Source of the DNA: Flavobacterium aquatile LMG 4008 = ATCC 11947
GTDB taxonomy: Bacteria > Bacteroidota > Bacteroidia > Flavobacteriales > Flavobacteriaceae
DNA length: 64,000 bases
Assembly (NCBI RefSeq): GCF_000757385.1
Contig: NZ_JRHH01000001.1
Location: forward strand, 248,001 to 312,000
Direction: 5' to 3'
In this document: positions 9,261 through 17,842 of the stretch, piece by piece
Position numbering within the stretch: position 1 is the first letter of the stretch
How the letters are laid out: each line of letters opens with the position of its first letter
Program-made: the position numbers and the translations under genes
The notes under the pieces: generated by a model
The model's input: the letters and a program-made list of their open reading frames with translations, nothing else
What the model was told of the DNA's origin: nothing
Database searches by the model: none

Positions 9261-9323
9261 ATTTAAACAAATTTGTCACACTGAGCGCTGTCGAAGTGCT
9301 TTTTTAAAAATAACAATTTCGAA

Positions 9324-9419
9324 ATGAACGTAATAGCAAAAAATATGATGATGTCTTGTATGATGATGCGCACAATGTGTTGTATCGACATCAGCTATTA
9401 CCATAAACGGAAAACATAA
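9324..9419 (+). CDS. Methionine/cysteine leader peptide 2
   Basis: A 31-codon frame contains eight Met and three Cys, including two ATG-ATG-ATG runs (residues 8-10 and 13-15) and MCC at 18-20. Such clustering has no plausible structural purpose and fits ribosome stalling when Met-tRNA is short. It follows attenuator 1 and precedes attenuator 2, so the two units are in series before metY. Tyr, His and Lys codons follow the control codons. No start signal other than the ATG at 9324 is evident. Confidence 0.8.
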   Translation: MNVIAKNMMMSCMMMRTMCCIDISYYHKRKT

Positions 9420-9443
9420 ATGAAATCTACATTTCTATTGTAA

Positions 9444-9480
9444 AAGTCCTTTTGGTAAGCCATCCAAAGGGACTTTTTTT
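9444..9480 (+). terminator. Attenuator 2
   Basis: A 12-bp stem (9444-9455 with 9464-9475, one G-T pair) and a run of T's lie 25 bases after leader peptide 2 and 49 bases before metY. I could not find a clear antiterminator partner for its left arm. Confidence 0.82.
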
Positions 9481-9492
9481 ATTTCAAAAATC

Positions 9493-9522
9493 TTAATACT
9501 TAATACTAATATCTTAATACTA
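9493..9522 (+). repeat. Heptamer tandem repeat (TTAATAC x4)
   Basis: Four near-identical heptamers lie directly before the metY start codon. Similar 7-bp tandems with other sequences occur before or beside several genes in this window. Confidence 0.65.
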
Positions 9523-9528
9523 AAAATC

Positions 9529-10821
9529 ATGAGCACACAAAAATTTTCAACCAACGCACTTCATGCAGGACACGATGTTACTAAAAACGCAGGAACTAGA
9601 GCTGTCCCAATTTACCAAACATCATCGTATGTTTTTAACAATTCAGATCACGCAGCCAATCTTTTTGGACTTGCCGAAGCCGGATTTATCTACACCAGAT
9701 TAAACAATCCAACCAACGACATTCTAGAACAACGTTTGGCAAAACTAGAAGGCGGAATTGGAGCTGTCGTTACAGCATCTGGAACTGCAGGAATTGCAAC
9801 AACATTTTTAACATTACTAAAAGCTGGCGATCACATCGTTGCATCCAACAGTTTGTATGGAGGAACTTACAATTTGCTAAAAGTAACTTTACCAAGATTG
9901 GGCATCACAACTACCTTCGTTGACCCATCAAATCCTGAAAATTTCACAAAAGCATCGCAACAAAATACAAGAGCCTATTTTGTAGAAAGTTTAGGAAATC
10001 CGAAACTTGATGTGTTGGATTTAGAAGCCATTTCTAAAGAAGCAAAAGCCTATAAAGTTCCGTTTATTGTGGACAATACCGTTGCAACTCCGTTTTTGTT
10101 AAACCCAATAAAATATGGAGCCGACATCGTAATTCACTCACTGACAAAATACATTACCGGAAACGGAACATCACTTGGTGGTGTAATTATCGATGCAGGA
10201 AACTTCGATTGGAGCAACGGTAAATTCCCTGAATTCACAGAACCATCAGCCGGATATCATGGCTTGAAGTACTACGAAGCACTTGGCGCAGCATCATTTA
10301 TTGCCAAAGTTCGAATTGAAGGATTGCGTGATTTTGGTGCAGCTTTAAGTCCCTTTAACGCTTTTCAAACCATTCAAGGATTGGAAACTTTAGAAATCAG
10401 AATCAAAAAGCATTCTGAAAATGCTCTTGCTTTAGCCAAATGGTTGCAATCTCAAGAAGAAGTAGCTTGGGTAAATTATCCAGGTTTAGAAACTTCAAAA
10501 TATAAAGAATTGGCCGATAAATATCTACCAGAAGGAAAAAGCGGCATCGTAACTTTCGGATTAAAAGGCGGATTTGAAGCAGCCAAAAAAGTTGCTGATG
10601 GAACCAGATTGTTCTCGCTTTTAGCCAACATCGGCGATACTAAATCATTAATAATACATCCGGCAAGCACAACGCACCAACAATTATCTGATGCGGAACA
10701 AGAAACCACAGGAGTCTCCAAAGATTTAATCCGTCTTTCTGTTGGTTTAGAAGATATCGATGACTTGAAAGCTGATTTAAAAGAAGTTTTTGAAACTATT
10801 AAAAATTCGCAAAAAGTCTAA
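9529..10821 (+). CDS. metY: O-acetylhomoserine sulfhydrylase (aminocarboxypropyltransferase)
   Basis: The enzyme makes homocysteine directly from O-acetylhomoserine and sulfide, using pyridoxal phosphate. The 430-residue product is of normal length for the family. It has the Cys/Met-metabolism PLP fold, with the Schiff-base lysine in SLTKY (Lys207), TRLNNPT near residue 56, and SGTAGIATT binding the cofactor phosphate (about 84). First gene of a cluster with osmC, metX and hom; spacing to the next gene is 2 bases. Expression is probably set by the two leader-peptide attenuators upstream. Confidence 0.94.
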   Translation: MSTQKFSTNALHAGHDVTKNAGTRAVPIYQTSSYVFNNSDHAANLFGLAEAGFIYTRLNNPTNDILEQRLAKLEGGIGAVVTASGTAGIATTFLTLLKAGDHIVASNSLYGGTYNLLKVTLPRLGITTTFVDPSNPENFTKASQQNTRAYFVESLGNPKLDVLDLEAISKEAKAYKVPFIVDNTVATPFLLNPIKYGADIVIHSLTKYITGNGTSLGGVIIDAGNFDWSNGKFPEFTEPSAGYHGLKYYEALGAASFIAKVRIEGLRDFGAALSPFNAFQTIQGLETLEIRIKKHSENALALAKWLQSQEEVAWVNYPGLETSKYKELADKYLPEGKSGIVTFGLKGGFEAAKKVADGTRLFSLLANIGDTKSLIIHPASTTHQQLSDAEQETTGVSKDLIRLSVGLEDIDDLKADLKEVFETIKNSQKV

Positions 10822-10823
10822 TC

Positions 10824-11282
10824 ATGAGTCAGAAAATTGTAAACGTAGTCGGATATGCAAAACAGCAAAATCAATTTGTAGTCAAAGCTCAAAACTTTGA
10901 TGTCCGAATTAGTAAAAACGATGATTTTCCAGAATTAGAAGGTCCAAGTCCATTAGAATATATTCTCGCCGGTTACGCTGGATGCATTAATGCTGTTGGA
11001 AAAATTGTTGCCAAAGAACACGGAATTATTTTAAAATCACTTCAAGTAGAATTATCTGCCAAATTAAGTCTAGACAAATATCAGGGAAAAATTAGCAATG
11101 AAAGAGCTGGCTTTAGTTCTATTGAAGTGATTGTTAAACCAACTTCTGACGCTAGCTTGGAACAACTAAAAGATTGGCTAATAGAAATTGAAAATCGATG
11201 TCCGGTTCAAGATAATTTGGTAAATCCAACGCCAGTTTCGGTAGTTTTATTTAAAGATTTACAAGCTGTGGAAGCGGCTTAA
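10824..11282 (+). CDS. OsmC family protein
   Basis: The 152-residue protein has the two conserved cysteines of the OsmC/Ohr fold: Cys54 in AGYAGCINAV and Cys126 in ENRCPVQDN. Family members reduce organic hydroperoxides as homodimers. It is translated 2 bases after metY, which suggests a link to sulfur metabolism, for example protecting thiols or handling reactive sulfur; this is inference. A hairpin terminator follows at about 11314-11350, so metX downstream may rely on readthrough or its own promoter. Confidence 0.88.
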   Translation: MSQKIVNVVGYAKQQNQFVVKAQNFDVRISKNDDFPELEGPSPLEYILAGYAGCINAVGKIVAKEHGIILKSLQVELSAKLSLDKYQGKISNERAGFSSIEVIVKPTSDASLEQLKDWLIEIENRCPVQDNLVNPTPVSVVLFKDLQAVEAA

Positions 11283-11313
11283 TAAAAATTTTGTTTAGGT
11301 TTTTGTTTGTTGA

Positions 11314-11350
11314 AACTGTCTTCAATGTCGCGATTGAAGGCAGTTTTTCA
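11314..11350 (+). terminator. Terminator after osmC
   Basis: AAACTGTCTTCAAT pairs with ATTGAAGGCAGTTT (two G-T pairs) and ends in TTTTT. Confidence 0.75.
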
Positions 11351-11418
11351 AAAATGAATTAGAAAATAAAATCAAAACTCAATTTTCTTAGTGCCATAAT
11401 GGTTTAAAAAAATATAAA

Positions 11419-12414
11419 ATGTTACAAAAAATAGAAATTCTAAATTTCAAATTAGAAAATGGAAAAGTTTTAACCAAAACTCCATTGTTCTATCAAACTT
11501 TTGGTCAACCAATTGGAAATGCTCCTATCGTGATTGTCAATCATGCGTTAACCGGAAATTCATATGTTACTGGAGAAAACGGCTGGTGGAACGATTTAAT
11601 CGGAATTGATAAAATTATCGATACCAATAATTTTACGATAATCGCATTCGATATTCCAGGAAATGGTTTTGACGGAAATCCAGAAAATCTAATCACGAAT
11701 TACAAGGATTTTACTGCGAAAGACATTGCCAGTATTTTTTTAGAAGGAATTAATGTTCTTAAAATAGAATCTGTTTTTGCTTTAATTGGCGGAAGTTTAG
11801 GTGGCGGAATTGCTTGGGAAATGGCAAATTTGCAACCAGATAAATTTCAAAATCTAATCCCAATTGCAACCGATTGGAAAGCTTCCGATTGGGTAATTGC
11901 TAATGTTTTAGTGCAAGATCAAATTCTGAATAATTCGGATAATCCAATTGTCGATGCGCGACTTCATGCGATGCTTTTGTACAGAACGCCACAATCGTTC
12001 AAGAAAAAATTCAACAGAAATAAAAAAGCAGATTTAAATGATTTTCAAATAGAAAACTGGCTCGTGAATCACGGACTCAAATTACAGAACCGCTTCAAAT
12101 TAGCTGCATACAAACTCATGAATCATCTGCTAAAAACCATTGATATAACAAAAGAAACCAATGATTTTGCAGTTTCAGCTCGTAAAATCTCAGCCAACAT
12201 TCACATAGTTTCAGTCGATACCGATTACTTTTTTATTCCAGATGAAAATCGGGAAACCTTTGAAATTTTAGAACCAATAAAGCAAAATGTTTTCTATCAC
12301 GAAATAAAATCCATCCATGGTCACGATGCTTTCTTGATTGAATTTGACCAACTAGCACAAATTTTAGAACCTATTTTTAATAAACAAAAACATCAAAATT
12401 ATGTCAACGCTTAG
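11419..12414 (+). CDS. metX: Homoserine O-acetyltransferase-type alpha/beta hydrolase
   Basis: MetX acetylates homoserine with acetyl-CoA, providing the substrate for MetY. The 331-residue product has the family blocks NHALTG (about 41-46), the nucleophile elbow GGSLGGG with Ser126, a SVDTDYFF segment carrying the expected Asp, and GHDAFLIEF with the catalytic His. It is a little shorter than many MetX proteins (about 350-380). The end overlaps hom by 14 bases, so the two are translationally coupled. Acetyl rather than succinyl donor is inferred from the neighbouring MetY. Confidence 0.85.
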   Translation: MLQKIEILNFKLENGKVLTKTPLFYQTFGQPIGNAPIVIVNHALTGNSYVTGENGWWNDLIGIDKIIDTNNFTIIAFDIPGNGFDGNPENLITNYKDFTAKDIASIFLEGINVLKIESVFALIGGSLGGGIAWEMANLQPDKFQNLIPIATDWKASDWVIANVLVQDQILNNSDNPIVDARLHAMLLYRTPQSFKKKFNRNKKADLNDFQIENWLVNHGLKLQNRFKLAAYKLMNHLLKTIDITKETNDFAVSARKISANIHIVSVDTDYFFIPDENRETFEILEPIKQNVFYHEIKSIHGHDAFLIEFDQLAQILEPIFNKQKHQNYVNA

Positions 12415-13501
12415 AATAAATGTAATCCTTTTCGGAATCGGAAATGTGGGAAGCACTTTAATAAACCAAGTCATCGAAAGCCAGAAATTCTTCTTGGAAA
12501 AAAGAAATATCGATTTGAGATTTCCAATAATCACCAATTCAACACTAGCTTTTTTCGAAAAAGAAGGCGTTAAAAATCAATGGGAAGCCAATTTTGCACA
12601 ATCGGCAATTCCATTCAGAATCGAAGATATTATTGAATATGTAAAAGAACAACAATTCGAAAACCTAATCGCGGTCGATGCCACTGCAAGTTCCGAAATT
12701 GTAAACAGCTACATTCCATTAATCCAAAACGGATTTAATATTGTGACTGCCAATAAAAAAGCCAACACATTAGATTTAAATTTCTACAACGAATTAAGAG
12801 AGAATTTAAAAGTCTTCGATAAAACGTTTCTTTATGAAACAAATGTTGGAGCAGGATTGCCTGTAGTTCAAACCATCAACGATTTACACTTTTCAGGCGA
12901 AAAAATCACAAAAATTAGAGGTGTTTTCTCGGGTTCATTAAGTTATATTTTCAACAGATTTTCATCCGAAGAAACTACATTTTCCAAAATTCTAGCCGAT
13001 GCCGAAAAAAACGGATACACCGAACCTGACTCACGCGAAGACTTATCAGGAAACGATGTTGCCAGAAAATTATTAATTCTAGCAAGAGAAATCGAACAGA
13101 AATTTGAATTTTCCGACATCAAAATCGCATCACTTTTGCTACCAGAATTAAACGAACAACATTCCAAAGCACAATATGCAATCAACAAAACGCTATTCGA
13201 TAAACCGTTTAACATTGCCAAAATAACCCAAGCTCAAAATCACGTTTTACGATACGTTGGCGAACTTGATGTAATCACTCAAAAACTCGAAGTCAAACTC
13301 ATTTCTGTCCCAAAATCAACCGCATTAGGTCAGCTAAAAGGTGCCGATAACTTGATAGAAATCTACACAAAATCCTACGGCGAAATTCCAATTGTCATTC
13401 AAGGTGCAGGCGCAGGAAAAGAAGTAACAGCTCGCGGCGTATTGACCGATATTCTAAAAATAGCCGATAAAATAAAAATTCAAGAAGCTGTTTTTCAATA
13501 A
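12401..13501 (+). CDS. hom: Homoserine dehydrogenase
   Basis: The enzyme reduces aspartate semialdehyde to homoserine, feeding methionine and threonine synthesis. The N-terminus has the dinucleotide loop FGIGNVGS (about residues 11-18), then TANKKAN near 115. The catalytic-domain signature GSLSYIFNRFSS is followed by AEKNGYTEPDSREDLSGND (about 203-221). At 366 residues it lacks both an N-terminal aspartokinase and a C-terminal ACT domain, so direct allosteric feedback by threonine is unlikely. Overlaps metX by 14 bases. Confidence 0.92.
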   Translation: MSTLRINVILFGIGNVGSTLINQVIESQKFFLEKRNIDLRFPIITNSTLAFFEKEGVKNQWEANFAQSAIPFRIEDIIEYVKEQQFENLIAVDATASSEIVNSYIPLIQNGFNIVTANKKANTLDLNFYNELRENLKVFDKTFLYETNVGAGLPVVQTINDLHFSGEKITKIRGVFSGSLSYIFNRFSSEETTFSKILADAEKNGYTEPDSREDLSGNDVARKLLILAREIEQKFEFSDIKIASLLLPELNEQHSKAQYAINKTLFDKPFNIAKITQAQNHVLRYVGELDVITQKLEVKLISVPKSTALGQLKGADNLIEIYTKSYGEIPIVIQGAGAGKEVTARGVLTDILKIADKIKIQEAVFQ

Positions 13502-13521
13502 TTTACAACCAACCCAACCCA

Positions 13522-13556
13522 AAAACCTACAACACTATATCGTTGTAGGTTTTTAT
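13522..13556 (+). terminator. Terminator after hom
   Basis: AAAACCTACAAC and GTTGTAGGTTTT form a 12-bp stem followed by T-rich sequence. Confidence 0.88.
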
Positions 13557-13569
13557 TTTTAACAAACAC

Positions 13570-13600
13570 TTGCAAAATAAATTTCTATGTCATTACTTTG
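13570..13600 (+). promoter_or_regulatory. Promoter of the SAM-I/metH transcript
   Basis: A TTG at 13570-13572 and TTACTTTG at 13593-13600 (one mismatch to TAnnTTTG) are separated by 20 bases. Predicted start is about 13606, just before the riboswitch. Confidence 0.65.
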
Positions 13601-13622
13601 CACTGTTCATAAACTTATTGAC

Positions 13623-13726
13623 TGTTATCACGAAAGCTGGAGAGATTAGACTCGATGAAAGCTTAGCAACCCTACAACTGTAGAAGGTGCTACATTCTAT
13701 TCCGATTTATCGGAAACAGATAACCC
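13623..13726 (+). promoter_or_regulatory. SAM-I riboswitch (S-box)
   Basis: All core parts are visible. P1 is GTTATC (13624-13629) with GATAAC (13719-13724). The P2 region has GGAGAGATTAGACTC then GATGAAAGCTTAGCAACC. P3 is CTACA/TGTAG, followed by the conserved AAGGTGCTAC. P4 is CCGAT/ATCGG. No clear terminator follows, so control may be at translation or by another structure. The regulated genes are metH (two parts) and metF, although a repeat block lies between riboswitch and metH. Confidence 0.92.
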
Positions 13727-13778
13727 CGAGAATTTCCTCTCACTTTCACAATAACATAAATAATTTTTAAACCAACTT

Positions 13779-13803
13779 GTCATACTGAACTTGTTTCAGT
13801 ATC
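13779..13803 (+). repeat. 25-nt hairpin repeat, copy with A-T pair
   Basis: GTCAT-A-CTGAA-CTTGT-TTCAG-T-ATC. It has the same layout as 6513-6537 and the copy in aroA at 32663-32687, differing at one stem pair in a compensatory way. Confidence 0.78.
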
Positions 13804-13805
13804 AA

Positions 13806-13907
13806 GAGCGAATGGCTTGCGCATTTTTGCAATCCATAATCCTGCTTTCCGCTATATTTTTTATTTTTTAAAGAAAAAAATAAAAAGATACCGCTGTAAT
13901 CAGGGCT
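13806..13907 (-). repeat. Dispersed intergenic element (AGCCCTGAT type), reverse copy
   Basis: Reverse-complement reading begins AGCCCTGATTACAGCGGTA, passes an A/T hairpin, then AGCGGAAAGCAGGAT, and ends at CCATTCGCTC. It lies between the SAM-I riboswitch and metH. With the neighbouring hairpin repeat and a stock phrase at 14001-14033 it fills most of this 530-base gap. Confidence 0.75.
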
Positions 13908-14033
13908 AAAAAGTAATTCATTTTTGTAAAAGTCTAGTTTCAAAAAGAAGTATTTCTTAAAAAAAAACTTAACTCACTTAATGGTTAAAAAAAATTAAAC
14001 TTAGTGACTTAGCGCCTTCGTGGCAAATAAATT

Positions 14034-15026
14034 ATGTCAAAAATAAACCAAGCAATAAAAGAAAGAATCCTAGTTCTAGACGGAGCAATGGGAACCATGC
14101 TGCAACGTAATAATTTCTCCGAAGAGGACTTCCGTGGTGAACGTTTCAAAGATTTCCCACATCCATTAAAAGGAAACAACGATCTACTTTCCATTACGCA
14201 ACCCCAAGCAGTAATGGAAGTACATCGTCTGTATTTTCAAGCTGGAGCAGATATTGTAGAAACCAACACATTCTCTGGAACAACCATCGGAATGGCAGAT
14301 TACCACATGGAAGATTTAGTTTATGAACTAAACTACGAATCCGCCAAAATAGCAAGACAAGTAGCCGACGAATTTACAGACAAACCACGTTTCGTAGCAG
14401 GTTCAATCGGACCAACCAACAGAACAGCATCAATGTCACCAGACGTAAACGATCCAGGTTATCGCGCCGTAACTTTTGACGATTTAAGAATCGCCTACAA
14501 ACAACAAGTTGAAGCGTTAATCGATGGCGGTTGCGACGTTTTATTAGTAGAAACAATATTCGATACTTTAAACGCAAAAGCTGCACTTTTCGCAATCGAA
14601 GAAGTAAAAGAAGAACGCAATCTAGACATTCCTGTAATGGTTTCAGGAACAATTACAGATGCTTCAGGAAGAACACTTTCTGGTCAAACGGTTGAAGCAT
14701 TTTTAATATCAATTCAGCATATCGATTTGTTAAGTATCGGTTTCAATTGTGCACTTGGCGCAGATCAGTTAAAACCGTATTTAAAAAGATTGGCACACAA
14801 CACACAACTAAATATTTCGGCACATCCAAATGCAGGTTTGCCAAATGCATTCGGACAATACGACCAAACACCAATCGAAATGCAAGCTTTAATTAAAGAA
14901 TATTTGCAAGATAATTTAATCAATATAATTGGCGGTTGTTGCGGCACAACACCAGAACACATTAAAGCAATTGCAGATATTGCATCACAATTCAAACCAA
15001 GAAAATCAGAATTAGTAACAAATTAA
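14034..15026 (+). CDS. metH: Methionine synthase, homocysteine-binding subunit
   Basis: This 330-residue protein equals the first module of cobalamin-dependent methionine synthase. It binds homocysteine through zinc, with ligands Cys239 (GFNCALG) and Cys302-Cys303 (GGCCGTTPEH). LDGAMGTMLQ near residue 15 is the family start motif. The remaining modules are encoded by the next gene, 75 bases downstream. Together they total about 1,219 residues, close to the single-chain enzyme. No frameshift signs are seen; a real stop and a new start separate them. Likely under the SAM-I riboswitch. Confidence 0.93.
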   Translation: MSKINQAIKERILVLDGAMGTMLQRNNFSEEDFRGERFKDFPHPLKGNNDLLSITQPQAVMEVHRLYFQAGADIVETNTFSGTTIGMADYHMEDLVYELNYESAKIARQVADEFTDKPRFVAGSIGPTNRTASMSPDVNDPGYRAVTFDDLRIAYKQQVEALIDGGCDVLLVETIFDTLNAKAALFAIEEVKEERNLDIPVMVSGTITDASGRTLSGQTVEAFLISIQHIDLLSIGFNCALGADQLKPYLKRLAHNTQLNISAHPNAGLPNAFGQYDQTPIEMQALIKEYLQDNLINIIGGCCGTTPEHIKAIADIASQFKPRKSELVTN

Positions 15027-15101
15027 AATCTGTAAAAATCCATTTAATCTGTGGCTAAAAAAACTTTGAGTCTTCGTGCCTTCGCGGCAAAATAAAATAA
15101 C

Positions 15102-17771
15102 ATGTCAAGAACAAACAAAATAAATTTACAACTTTCAGGTCTAGAACCGCTTTTCGTTACCGAAGAATCCATTTTCGTAAACGTCGGCGAACGCACCAAT
15201 GTAACAGGTTCGCGTAAATTTCTAAGATTAATAAAAGAAGAAAAATACAACGAAGCACTTTCTGTTGCAAGAGAACAAGTAGAAGGTGGCGCACAAATAA
15301 TAGACGTCAATATGGACGAAGGAATGCTCGATGGTGTTTATGCCATGACCAAATTCCTAAATCTAATTGCTGCCGAACCAGATATTGCCCGAGTTCCAGT
15401 TATGATTGATAGTTCCAAATGGGAAATCATAGAAGCCGGATTGAAAGTTGTACAAGGAAAAGCCGTTGTAAATTCCATTTCACTTAAAGAAGGTAAGGAT
15501 ACTTTCATGAATCACGCCAAATTAATTAAACGATATGGAGCAGCAGTAATCGTGATGGCATTCGACGAAGATGGTCAAGCCGATACTTATGAAAGACGTA
15601 TTGAAATCTGTAAAAGGAGTTATGATATTCTTGTTAATGAAGTAGGTTTTCCAGCGCAAGACATCATTTTTGATCCAAACATTTTTCCGGTTGCAACAGG
15701 AATGGACGAACATAAACTGAATGCCTTAGATTTTTTCAGAGCCACAAAATGGATACGTGAAAATCTTCCTTATGCCAATATTTCTGGTGGTGTAAGTAAC
15801 GTTTCGTTTTCGTTTCGAGGAAATGATACCGTTCGTGAAGCGATGCATTCGGCATTTTTGTATCACGCCATTCAAAACGGAATGACCATGGGAATTGTTA
15901 ATCCGGAAATGCTTGAGATTTACGATGAAATCGACAAAACACTTTTAGAACACGTTGAAGATGTTCTTTTAAATAGAAGAGAAGACGCAACCGAACGATT
16001 ATTAGATTTAGCAGAAACCTTCAAAGGTGATTATAAAGTAAATGAAAAAGCAATTGCCGAATGGAGAAATGGTTCGGTTCAAGAACGATTAACTCATTCG
16101 TTAGTAAAAGGAATCGACGAATTTATCGAAATTGATGTCGAAGAAGCACGATTACAATCTGAAAAAGCAATCGAAGTTATCGAAGTAAACTTAATGGCCG
16201 GAATGAATGTCGTTGGTGACTTATTCGGAAGTGGAAAAATGTTTTTACCACAAGTTGTAAAATCGGCTCGTGTAATGAAAAAAGCAGTTGCTTATTTATT
16301 GCCGTTTATCGAAGCACAGAAAGACGGAAAATCATCTTCGGCAGGAAAAGTATTGATGGCAACTGTAAAAGGTGACGTTCACGATATTGGAAAAAATATT
16401 GTAGCTGTAGTTTTAGGTTGCAATAATTTTGAAATTATTGATTTAGGAGTTATGGTTCCGCCAGAAAAAATTATTCAAACAGCAATTGAGCACAATGTAG
16501 ATATTATAGGATTGAGCGGATTGATTACGCCGTCACTCGACGAAATGGTTTATTTGGCAAAAGAATTAGATAAATTAAATATCAAAATTCCAATTATGAT
16601 TGGTGGAGCGACAACTTCTCGTGCGCACACAGCCGTGAAAATTGCACCAGAATATAAGCAAACCGTTGTTCACGTAAACGATGCTTCGCGTGCCGTAACG
16701 GTTGCTAGTAATTTATTGCAAGCCGAAACCAAAGAACGTTACGTGAAAGCAATTCGTGAAGAATACGACAAGTTACGTGATGGTTATTTGAATAGAAGTC
16801 GCGACAAAAATTTTCATTCGATTGAAGATGCCCGCAAAAATAAACTAAAATTAGATTGGGATAATTTCACACCAATAACACCAAATTTTATCGGAACAAA
16901 AACCATTGAAGTGGAACTTTCTGAATTGGTTGATTTTATAGATTGGACGCCATTTTTTAATTCATGGGAATTGTACGGAAAATATCCTGCGATTTTAACG
17001 GATGAAATTGTTGGAGAACAGGCCACCAATTTATTTGCCGACGCGCAAGAAATGTTACAACAGATCGTTTCAGAAAAATGGTTGACTGCAAAAGGAATTC
17101 TAGGAATCTTTCAAGCAAATACAATTAATGATGATGATATTGAAGTTCAGGCTCAATTCACAACCAAATTTCTAACGCTACGCCAACAATCACAGAAAAC
17201 CGCCGGCGCACCAAATATTGCTTTAGCCGATTTTATTGCTCCAAAAGATTCAGGAAAACAAGATTACATAGGATGTTTTTGTGTAACAACTGGTTTTGGA
17301 GTAGATGAAAAAGCTGCTGAATTCGAAAAACAATTAGACGATTACAATTCGATTTTAGTAAAAGCACTCGGCGATCGATTTGCGGAAGCATTTGCCGAAT
17401 ATTTACACTTAAAAGTTCGTAAAGAAATTTGGGGTTACGCATCGGATGAAAATTTATCCAATCAAGATTTAATTTCTGAAGAATATGCTGGAATTCGTCC
17501 AGCACCAGGTTATCCAGCTTGTCCAGACCATTTAGAGAAACCAACAATTTGGAAGTTGCTAAATGTGGAAAAAGAAATAGGAGTAACGCTTACCGAAAGT
17601 ATGGCAATGTGGCCAGCAAGTTCCGTTTCTGGATATTATTTTGCCAATCCGCAAAGCAAGTATTTCGGACTCGGAAAAATAAAAGAAGATCAAATAATCG
17701 ATTATGCCAAACGTAGAGGAATTTCTACCGAAATGGCAACCAAATGGCTTTCGCCGAATATAGCAGATTAA
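15102..17771 (+). CDS. metH: Methionine synthase, folate/cobalamin/activation subunit
   Basis: The 889-residue product has the pterin-binding barrel ([14 protein letters not shown] near residue 27), a helical cap, the cobalamin domain with GDVHDIGKN (cobalt-ligand His427) and GLSGLITPS, and a C-terminal SAM-binding activation domain with [12 protein letters not shown] (799-810). It transfers the methyl group from methyltetrahydrofolate through cobalamin to homocysteine held by the upstream subunit. The organism therefore needs cobalamin for this route. The 3' end is followed by metF. Confidence 0.95.
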   Translation: MSRTNKINLQLSGLEPLFVTEESIFVNVGERTNVTGSRKFLRLIKEEKYNEALSVAREQVEGGAQIIDVNMDEGMLDGVYAMTKFLNLIAAEPDIARVPVMIDSSKWEIIEAGLKVVQGKAVVNSISLKEGKDTFMNHAKLIKRYGAAVIVMAFDEDGQADTYERRIEICKRSYDILVNEVGFPAQDIIFDPNIFPVATGMDEHKLNALDFFRATKWIRENLPYANISGGVSNVSFSFRGNDTVREAMHSAFLYHAIQNGMTMGIVNPEMLEIYDEIDKTLLEHVEDVLLNRREDATERLLDLAETFKGDYKVNEKAIAEWRNGSVQERLTHSLVKGIDEFIEIDVEEARLQSEKAIEVIEVNLMAGMNVVGDLFGSGKMFLPQVVKSARVMKKAVAYLLPFIEAQKDGKSSSAGKVLMATVKGDVHDIGKNIVAVVLGCNNFEIIDLGVMVPPEKIIQTAIEHNVDIIGLSGLITPSLDEMVYLAKELDKLNIKIPIMIGGATTSRAHTAVKIAPEYKQTVVHVNDASRAVTVASNLLQAETKERYVKAIREEYDKLRDGYLNRSRDKNFHSIEDARKNKLKLDWDNFTPITPNFIGTKTIEVELSELVDFIDWTPFFNSWELYGKYPAILTDEIVGEQATNLFADAQEMLQQIVSEKWLTAKGILGIFQANTINDDDIEVQAQFTTKFLTLRQQSQKTAGAPNIALADFIAPKDSGKQDYIGCFCVTTGFGVDEKAAEFEKQLDDYNSILVKALGDRFAEAFAEYLHLKVRKEIWGYASDENLSNQDLISEEYAGIRPAPGYPACPDHLEKPTIWKLLNVEKEIGVTLTESMAMWPASSVSGYYFANPQSKYFGLGKIKEDQIIDYAKRRGISTEMATKWLSPNIAD

Positions 17772-17842
17772 AAAAAAAGTCGTCAGTTATCAGTTTTCAG
17801 TTTTTTTGGAAACAGATAACGGACAACAGACAACTAAAAATT

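Noticed and set aside
17744-17842. Upstream start for metF
   Set aside because: Would add 33 residues read from tandem spacer repeats and overlap metH by 28 bases; MetF proteins start at the later Met.
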